A stretch of DNA of 11,382 bases. Origin: an uncultured Chryseolinea sp. (lineage in GTDB: Bacteria; Bacteroidota; Bacteroidia; Cytophagales; Cyclobacteriaceae). This document shows, piece by piece, positions 7,223-11,382 of the stretch (the stretch's first letter is position 1; every line of letters starts with the position of its first letter). The notes beneath the pieces are model-generated. The model was not told where the DNA came from. It searched no databases and saw only the letters and a list, made by a program, of their open reading frames with translations. The stretch is from contig CAMLER010000096.1 of the NCBI GenBank assembly GCA_946478915.1, positions 1 through 11,382 of the forward strand. Reading direction: 5' to 3'. The position numbers were made by a program, and so were the translations under genes.

Positions 7223-8268
7223 AGATTTTTCAGTGCTGTGATCAGGTTTTCATTTTCTTCCGGTGTTCCGATAGTGATTCGGACACAATCTTTACAGAGC
7301 GTCACTTTCGAGCGATCGCGGATTATGATCTTCCGGTCCATAAGATATCGGTAAACTGCCGGGGCGTCTGTCATTTTTACCAGAAGAAAGTTGGCATCAG
7401 AATGATACACGCGACGGGTAATCGGAAGCATCAGAAGATCTTTTTTCAGCTTCTCCCGCTGCTGAATGATTTCGGCCACTGCCTTATTTTTTCGCTGTTC
7501 AGTCTGAATCGCTTCTAACGCAATTTCCTGGGTATGTATGTTTACGTTGTAGGGATATTTGATTTTGTTCAATATAGCGATGAGTTCAGGCGACGCGAAT
7601 GCTATTCCCAGCCTTAGGCCGGCCAAGCCCCACGCCTTCGAAAATGTTTGTAAGATGACCAGATTCTCATAGCTCGAAAGATATCTGACAAAGCTTTGGC
7701 TTGTTGTGAAATCAATGTAGGCTTCGTCAATCACTACAATACCATCAAATTCGTCGAGAATTTTTTGAATGGATGACGCGCTTAAAAGGTTGCCCGTCGG
7801 ATTGTTTGGGCTGCAGAGGAAAATTACTTTACATGCTGCTGTTACCTTTGCAAGAATGGCTTCAACATCTACGTCAAATTCCTTTGTTAATTCAACTTTG
7901 ACCACTGGAACAGCATTTACATCGGCACAAACAGCATACATACCATACGTTGGATCCGTAATCAAAATGCTTTCCTTATAAGGTTCACAAAATGCGCGTA
8001 TGATCAGGTCTATCGCTTCGTCACTGCCATTGCCCAGGAAGATCTGTTCAGGCTGAACTCCCTTAATTTTTGCCAGCGCTTCTTTCAGTTTCCATTGCAG
8101 GGGGTCAGGATAACGGTTGTACGAAGACGGGTATGGATTTTCATTTGCATCCAGGAAAATTTCGGCCTCGCCCTTGAATTCATCACGAGCAGATGAATAA
8201 GGTTTAAGAGCAAGGATATTTTTCCTGACCCATTTCGAAACATCGGTAGCTTTCCTTCTTATCTCCAT
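7219..8268 (-). CDS. hisC: HisC: histidinol-phosphate aminotransferase
   Basis: PLP-dependent class I/II aminotransferase for step 7, moving an amino group from glutamate to imidazole acetol phosphate. The 349 aa match the family. Visible motifs are [10 protein letters not shown] (22-32), DANENPYP (40-47), [15 protein letters not shown] (79-93), the PLP-ring Tyr in DPTYGMY (105-111), CSPNNPTGN (152-160), DEAYIDF (181-187), the Schiff-base lysine K211 in [15 protein letters not shown], and the phosphate-binding arginine [10 protein letters not shown] near the C-terminus. The ATG at 8268 gives a short N-terminal lead-in before the conserved block, typical of the family. It follows hisD by 42 bp and overlaps hisB by four bases. 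Confidence 0.97.
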   Translation of the reverse strand: MEIRRKATDVSKWVRKNILALKPYSSARDEFKGEAEIFLDANENPYPSSYNRYPDPLQWKLKEALAKIKGVQPEQIFLGNGSDEAIDLIIRAFCEPYKESILITDPTYGMYAVCADVNAVPVVKVELTKEFDVDVEAILAKVTAACKVIFLCSPNNPTGNLLSASSIQKILDEFDGIVVIDEAYIDFTTSQSFVRYLSSYENLVILQTFSKAWGLAGLRLGIAFASPELIAILNKIKYPYNVNIHTQEIALEAIQTEQRKNKAVAEIIQQREKLKKDLLMLPITRRVYHSDANFLLVKMTDAPAVYRYLMDRKIIIRDRSKVTLCKDCVRITIGTPEENENLITALKNL

Positions 8269-8310
8269 ACATTTATAACTTCTTGTTCACCGGGCGTTGT
8301 TGTTGATGAC

Positions 8311-9594
8311 TTATCTTAGGCTTTCCAATCGTACTCGAACTGCCATTTTGTGCGCCAGTAGTTGTTCTGCTTCAGCCATTATCTCGACCGCTGGGCCAAG
8401 CGACATTATCCCTTCTTTCGTCAATTTTTGGAAAGTGATGTATTTCATAAAGCTTTCAAGTGATACGCCTGCGAAAGCTTTTGCATATCCATTAGTGGGT
8501 AATGTATGATTTGTTCCAGATGCATAATCTCCAATGGCTTCAGGTGAATAGTTCCCGATAAAGACCGAACCTGCATTTGTAATTTGTGAAACTATTTCCT
8601 CGCTATCCATTGTGTTTACAATGAGATGTTCTGGAGCATACTGGTTAGCAAAAGCGATGGCGTCGACGGAATTTTGGAGAAGCAGGACGCGGCTGTTGGC
8701 GAGACATCGCTCGGCAATGTCTTTTCGCGGCAGCAACTGAATCTGTTTTTCAATTTCTTTCTGGACCGCCTCAATAAGGTGTTCGTTATTGACAACCAGC
8801 ATCACCTGGCTGTCTTCGCCATGCTCAGCCTGTGACAATAGGTCTGCAGCTACAAAAGAAGGCGTTGCTGAGTCATCAGCAATCACAAGGACTTCTGAGG
8901 GACCAGCCGGCATGTCGATAGCCAGTCCCTCTTCGGTAACAAGTTGTTTTGCCTTAGTCACATATTGATTACCTGGACCAAATATTTTATACACTTTAGG
9001 AACTGTCTCAGTGCCATAAGCCATTGCAGCGATGGCTTGCGCACCCCCCACCTTAAAAATTTTTGTGATACCAACGAGATGCGCTGTGAACAAAATTGCT
9101 TCATTGATTCTGCCTGATAAGTCGGGAGGTGTGCATAACACAATCTCTTTACATCCAGCCAGCTTTGCCGGGATACCGAGCATCAGTACGGTCGAAAACA
9201 ATGGTGCCGAACCGCCTGGAATATAAATCCCCACCTTGTCAATCGCGACCGATTTTCTCCAGCAGGAAACGCCAGGCATTGTGTCGACAGGTAATTGCTT
9301 TTCACTTTGAGCCGCATGAAATTTCCGAATATTGTTCGCTGCAATTTGTATCGAGTCCTGTAATGCTTTTGGTACGGTATCGATTGCCGCATTGATTTCC
9401 TCATCGGTAACCTGAAATTTATCAACGCGCGCTTTATCGAATTGAAGTGTAAGCTCGCGCAAAGCGCTATCTCCCGATTTCTTTACCCGGTTCAAAACAT
9501 TTCGGACCGTGCTCTCCAAAAACTCCAACTCAAGCTGAGGCCGCTGTGATAGTTCCTGCCATGTTTCTTTAGGTGGGTTTCTGAATACTCTCAT
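8311..9594 (-). CDS. hisD: HisD: histidinol dehydrogenase
   Basis: Zinc- and NAD-dependent enzyme that performs the last two oxidations, histidinol to histidinal to histidine. The 427 aa are the standard length. Zinc ligands line up as Q255 and H258 (LLSQAEHGEDSQ), D356 (GDYASGTNHTLPT) and H415 (LLAHKMAV). The catalytic pair E322-H323 lies in YAPEHLIV. The NAD-side motifs YIPGGSAPLFSTVLML (124-139), VGGAQAIAAMAYGT (182-195) and FGPGNQYV (205-212) are intact. The ATG at 9594 gives the usual short N-terminus. The gene sits 35 bp after hisG and 42 bp before hisC, so it belongs to the same transcript under the upstream His-leader attenuator. Confidence 0.97.
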   Translation of the reverse strand: MRVFRNPPKETWQELSQRPQLELEFLESTVRNVLNRVKKSGDSALRELTLQFDKARVDKFQVTDEEINAAIDTVPKALQDSIQIAANNIRKFHAAQSEKQLPVDTMPGVSCWRKSVAIDKVGIYIPGGSAPLFSTVLMLGIPAKLAGCKEIVLCTPPDLSGRINEAILFTAHLVGITKIFKVGGAQAIAAMAYGTETVPKVYKIFGPGNQYVTKAKQLVTEEGLAIDMPAGPSEVLVIADDSATPSFVAADLLSQAEHGEDSQVMLVVNNEHLIEAVQKEIEKQIQLLPRKDIAERCLANSRVLLLQNSVDAIAFANQYAPEHLIVNTMDSEEIVSQITNAGSVFIGNYSPEAIGDYASGTNHTLPTNGYAKAFAGVSLESFMKYITFQKLTKEGIMSLGPAVEIMAEAEQLLAHKMAVRVRLESLR

Positions 9595-9629
9595 AGTTTC
9601 ATATAGTCTAAGGTTGTCGGAATTAAAAT

Positions 9630-10490
9630 TTATACGATCATTTTCTCAATAGGGATGACCAGGATGCCTTCGGCCCCGCATTCCCTTAACAAATCGATCT
9701 TTTCCCAAAAATCATTTTCATCTACTACGGAATGCAACGAGCTCCAGCCTTCGCGTGCGAGCGGGACTATCGTTGGACTCTTCATTCCGGGAATGACCGA
9801 TGTTATTTTTTCGATCGCTGTATCGGGGCAATTCATGAGAATGTATTTGTTGTTCTTGGCTTTCTTAACCGCCTCGATCCTGAATAATAATTTTTCAAGT
9901 ATTCGTTGTTTTTCAACGCTCAGTTCGGGATTGGCAATGATCACCGCCTCTGATTGCATTACGGTTTCTACTTCTTTTAGTCCGTTGCCCAATAACGTAC
10001 TACCTGTGCTTACGATATCACAGATGGCGTCTGCCAACCCTATGCCTGGAGCAATTTCGACGGACCCGCTTATCTCATGAATTCCAGCGATGACATTCTT
10101 TTTAGCAAGAAATGCCTTTACAATATTAGGGTAGGAGGTGGCAATGTTTTTTCCCTGAAGCGATGCTATCCCATTATAATTTTCCGCTCGAGGTACGGCG
10201 ATCGACAACCTGCATTTGGCGAAATCAAGTCTCTTCACTATTTCATTCCGCTTTTGTTTTTCGGCCACGATATTTTCACCAACGACGCCAACGTCTGCAA
10301 CCTGATCCTCCACATATTGTGGTATATCGTCATCCCTTAGGAAAAGGACTTCAACGGGAAAATTTCTGGCTTGGGTCTTCAGTTGATCTTTACCATTGCT
10401 GAAGGAAAGTCCACTTTCCTTCAGAAGTGCAAGAGATCCTTCCTGGAGTCTTCCGGATTTTTGTATTGCGATGCGAAGCATTGTACTCAT
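9630..10490 (-). CDS. hisG: HisG: ATP phosphoribosyltransferase, long form
   Basis: First committed step: joins ATP and PRPP to make phosphoribosyl-ATP. About 286 aa from the chosen start, so this is the long form with a C-terminal regulatory domain (about 210-286, containing IPGMKSPTIVPLA and the terminal GAEGILVIPIEKMIV); it should be feedback-inhibited by histidine and not need HisZ. The catalytic part shows LRIAIQKSGRL (5-15), DVGVVGEN (66-73) and the PRPP loop DAICDIVSTGSTLLG (154-168). Three in-frame ATGs are possible (10505, 10490, 10481). I chose 10490 because it leaves the few residues usually found before LRIA; 10481 is a fair alternative, and 10505 adds five residues (MARTL) with no family support. 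It is the first enzyme gene of the operon, lying 87 bp beyond the intrinsic terminator of the leader, so its expression depends on read-through. Confidence 0.95.
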   Translation of the reverse strand: MSTMLRIAIQKSGRLQEGSLALLKESGLSFSNGKDQLKTQARNFPVEVLFLRDDDIPQYVEDQVADVGVVGENIVAEKQKRNEIVKRLDFAKCRLSIAVPRAENYNGIASLQGKNIATSYPNIVKAFLAKKNVIAGIHEISGSVEIAPGIGLADAICDIVSTGSTLLGNGLKEVETVMQSEAVIIANPELSVEKQRILEKLLFRIEAVKKAKNNKYILMNCPDTAIEKITSVIPGMKSPTIVPLAREGWSSLHSVVDENDFWEKIDLLRECGAEGILVIPIEKMIV

Positions 10491-10577
10491 AAGCGTTCTG
10501 GCCATCGGGCCCCGTTTTATTTTAATCTCTTTTGAATTTGCGTCTAACCTGCCAACTGTTAGGGCGAAATCGCCAAT

Positions 10578-10614
10578 AAAAAAGGCTTGTCACAACTGCG
10601 ACAAGCCTTTTTTT
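10578..10614 (-). terminator. Intrinsic terminator (attenuator) in the his leader
   Basis: Read on the minus strand: an A-tract (10614-10608), GGCTTGTC (10607-10600), an 8-base loop (10599-10592), GACAAGCC (10591-10584), then six T (10583-10578). The 8-bp GC-rich stem extends through the flanking A and T tracts. It lies after the His-rich leader peptide and before hisG, in the position of the attenuator in enterobacterial his operons. On the plus strand the same hairpin is also followed by a T-run, but no plus-strand gene ends there. Confidence 0.92.
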
Positions 10615-10684
10615 AAATCTCTTTGTATCAGATCAAAACATAGTCTTGCCACTCATGTCATTTCCATGATGATGATGGTGCAAG
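10598..10684 (-). promoter_or_regulatory. Alternative RNA pairings of the his attenuator (antiterminator)
   Basis: Minus-strand RNA segment GUGGCAAGAC (10652-10643, codons 19-22 of the leader peptide) can pair with GGCUUGUCGC (10607-10598), the 5' arm of the terminator, forming 9 of 10 pairs including two G-U. That would block the terminator. The same segment can instead pair through GCAAG with CUUGC (10684-10680), which sits immediately before and into the first His codon. A ribosome stalled on the His codons covers CUUGC and frees the antiterminator; a ribosome that reaches the stop codon (10635-10633) masks it and lets the terminator form. The pairings were found by eye; energies were not computed. 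Confidence 0.65.
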
Positions 10685-10707
10685 GTTATGTTGGATGTTT
10701 GTGTCAT
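10633..10707 (-). CDS. hisL: His operon leader peptide (five consecutive His codons)
   Basis: A 24-codon open frame upstream of hisG, starting ATG at 10707 and ending TGA at 10635-10633. It begins MTQTSNITL, continues with five adjacent His codons (CAC CAT CAT CAT CAT, 10680-10666), and ends GNDMSGKTMF. A run of five His codons just before an intrinsic terminator and a his operon is the hallmark of ribosome-mediated attenuation; the E. coli and Salmonella hisL peptide has seven in a row. The product presumably has no function beyond sensing charged tRNA-His during its translation. There is no strong Shine-Dalgarno sequence, and the start lies only about 14 bases downstream of a promoter candidate, so the transcript would have a very short 5' end. 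No sequence relationship to enterobacterial hisL is evident beyond the His run. Confidence 0.88.
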   Translation of the reverse strand: MTQTSNITLHHHHHGNDMSGKTMF

Positions 10708-10720
10708 TGCTTAACGGGTG

Positions 10721-10752
10721 CAAATAAATCAAATGTGTTCAAATTCTCAAAA
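10721..10752 (-). promoter_or_regulatory. Candidate Bacteroidota-type promoter of the his operon
   Basis: Minus strand: a TTTTG (10752-10748) and a TTTATTTG (10728-10721) separated by 19 bases. This resembles the -33 TTTG / -7 TAnnTTTG arrangement described for the primary sigma factor of Bacteroidota, with one mismatch (T for A) in the -7 box. Transcription would begin a few bases upstream of the leader-peptide ATG, which is where an attenuator transcript should start. The AT-rich surroundings make chance matches easy. Confidence 0.45.
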
Positions 10753-10843
10753 TTTACTTCTTAAAAAACCAAGAAAAGCCAATTTTATCTTTTTGAGAAC
10801 GATAGAGGTTGCGTTATTGTATTTATATTCTACTGCGACATTT

Positions 10844-11382
10844 ATGATAAAATTGTGGGGGTTGGTGCCTTGCTTATTGTTGATATCCTGCCTTGAGAGC
10901 AGGGAAACGAAGGTTCAGCGGTTTTTGATCCAAAGCAATGACATGGTAAAAAAACAAAACCTTGAGCAGGCCGAGCGCTTCTTACTCGAAGCATTGAAAA
11001 TTGACTCTTGTTTTGCAGATGCATGGAATAACCTGGGGACAATTTACTTTGATCAGAGAAAATACGATCAGGCAATACATTATTACGACAATGCTGTGCG
11101 ATGCAATCCAACTTTTTTTGATGGATATTTTAATAGGGCAAATGCGGCCTTTGAATCAAACGAGCATTATCGCGCTCTAAAAGATCTTGAAATGCTGGAA
11201 AGAAATTACGCTGATACCGCCAGGGTATTTTTCCTCAAGGGTTTGGTGCTAACTCGCCTTCGTAAATTTGATGATGCACTGAATTCGCTTAGGAAGGCAT
11301 CTGCACTAGACAAAAGAAACAGTGAAGTTTTGGTGAACCTCGGTACGGTTCATTATTACAAAAGGGAATTTGATAGTGCGAC
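10844..11382 (+). CDS. TPR-repeat lipoprotein (3' partial)
   Basis: Starts with ATG at 10844 and stays open to the window end, so at least 179 residues are present and the C-terminus is missing. The N-terminus is a lipoprotein signal peptide: a lysine, a hydrophobic run, and lipobox L-I-S-C with the lipidated Cys at residue 16. Then come tandem tetratricopeptide repeats of about 34 residues: about 24-57 (AERFLLEALKIDS), 58-91 (AWNNLGTIYFDQRKYDQAIHY), 92-125, 126-159 (FLKGLVLTRLRKFDDALNSL) and a fifth beginning near 160 (VLVNLGTVHYYKREFDSA). TPR arrays mediate protein contacts; the protein is probably membrane-anchored and exposed to the periplasm. No enzymatic domain is visible and the partner is unknown. 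It is divergent from the his operon, with 136 bp between its start codon and that of the leader peptide, and nothing suggests a role in histidine synthesis. Confidence 0.88.
   Translation, partial: MIKLWGLVPCLLLISCLESRETKVQRFLIQSNDMVKKQNLEQAERFLLEALKIDSCFADAWNNLGTIYFDQRKYDQAIHYYDNAVRCNPTFFDGYFNRANAAFESNEHYRALKDLEMLERNYADTARVFFLKGLVLTRLRKFDDALNSLRKASALDKRNSEVLVNLGTVHYYKREFDSA

Noticed and set aside
10524..10624. Direct repeat AAAGAGATT on both sides of the attenuator terminator (10524-10532 and 10616-10624, minus strand)
   Set aside because: It is only nine AT-rich bases in an AT-rich leader, so chance is a sufficient explanation.
10396..10764. 122-aa plus-strand open frame across the his leader
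   Set aside because: It runs antisense to the start of hisG, the terminator and the leader peptide, has no recognisable domain, and is better explained by chance in this short region.
10796..10843. Plus-strand promoter for the TPR lipoprotein
   Set aside because: TTG- and TATA-like stretches exist, but none pair at the 17-23-base spacing with a good -7 box, so no call was made.
10842..11111. 89-aa minus-strand open frame opposite the TPR gene
   Set aside because: It is a shadow of the lipoprotein gene, whose signal peptide and TPR repeats are clear on the plus strand.

Overview
The window reads as a chromosomal stretch from a member of the Bacteroidota, most likely a Cytophagales-type bacterium. 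Support for this comes from the gene order hisG-D-C-B-H-A-F-IE, the fused bifunctional hisB and hisIE, a fused FAD/Fe-S oxidase of the GlcD-GlcF type, a free-standing S23-type four-helix-bundle gene, AT-rich short-period intergenic repeats, and a promoter candidate that fits the -33/-7 pattern of this phylum. The placement is inferred from protein style and gene order, not from a search.

Layout. Positions 1-2652 (+) hold most of a large FAD- and Fe-S-binding oxidoreductase whose N-terminus lies outside the window. It converges on the his operon across an inverted array of 8-bp repeats (2646-2801). From 10490 down to 2801 (-) lies a complete histidine operon: hisG, hisD, hisC, hisB, hisH, hisA, hisF, hisIE. 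Together these enzymes cover every step from PRPP and ATP to histidine: HisG, HisE and HisI, HisA, HisH-HisF, both halves of HisB, HisC, and HisD. Most junctions are tight (4-bp overlap to 42 bp). The two exceptions are hisH-hisA (440 bp) and hisA-hisF (157 bp).

The hisH-hisA gap is filled from stop codon to start codon by a small cassette. It has perfect 26-bp inverted repeats at its ends and a four-helix-bundle (S23/IVP family) gene inside. That gene is broken by one extra T: the missing first helix sits just upstream in another frame.

Upstream of hisG is what looks like a complete translational attenuator, in a stretch with no long gene. A 24-codon leader peptide (10707-10633, -) carries five consecutive His codons. 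It is followed by a strong intrinsic terminator (10614-10578, -), and alternative pairings connect the two. A Bacteroidota-type promoter candidate lies just upstream of the leader. Ribosome stalling on His codons would let the operon be read when charged tRNA-His is scarce.

Divergently at the right edge (10844-11382, +) is the start of a TPR-repeat lipoprotein, cut by the window end.

The most interesting items are the His-leader attenuator and the inverted-repeat/four-helix-bundle cassette, together with the apparently gene-less inverted array at the end of the operon.
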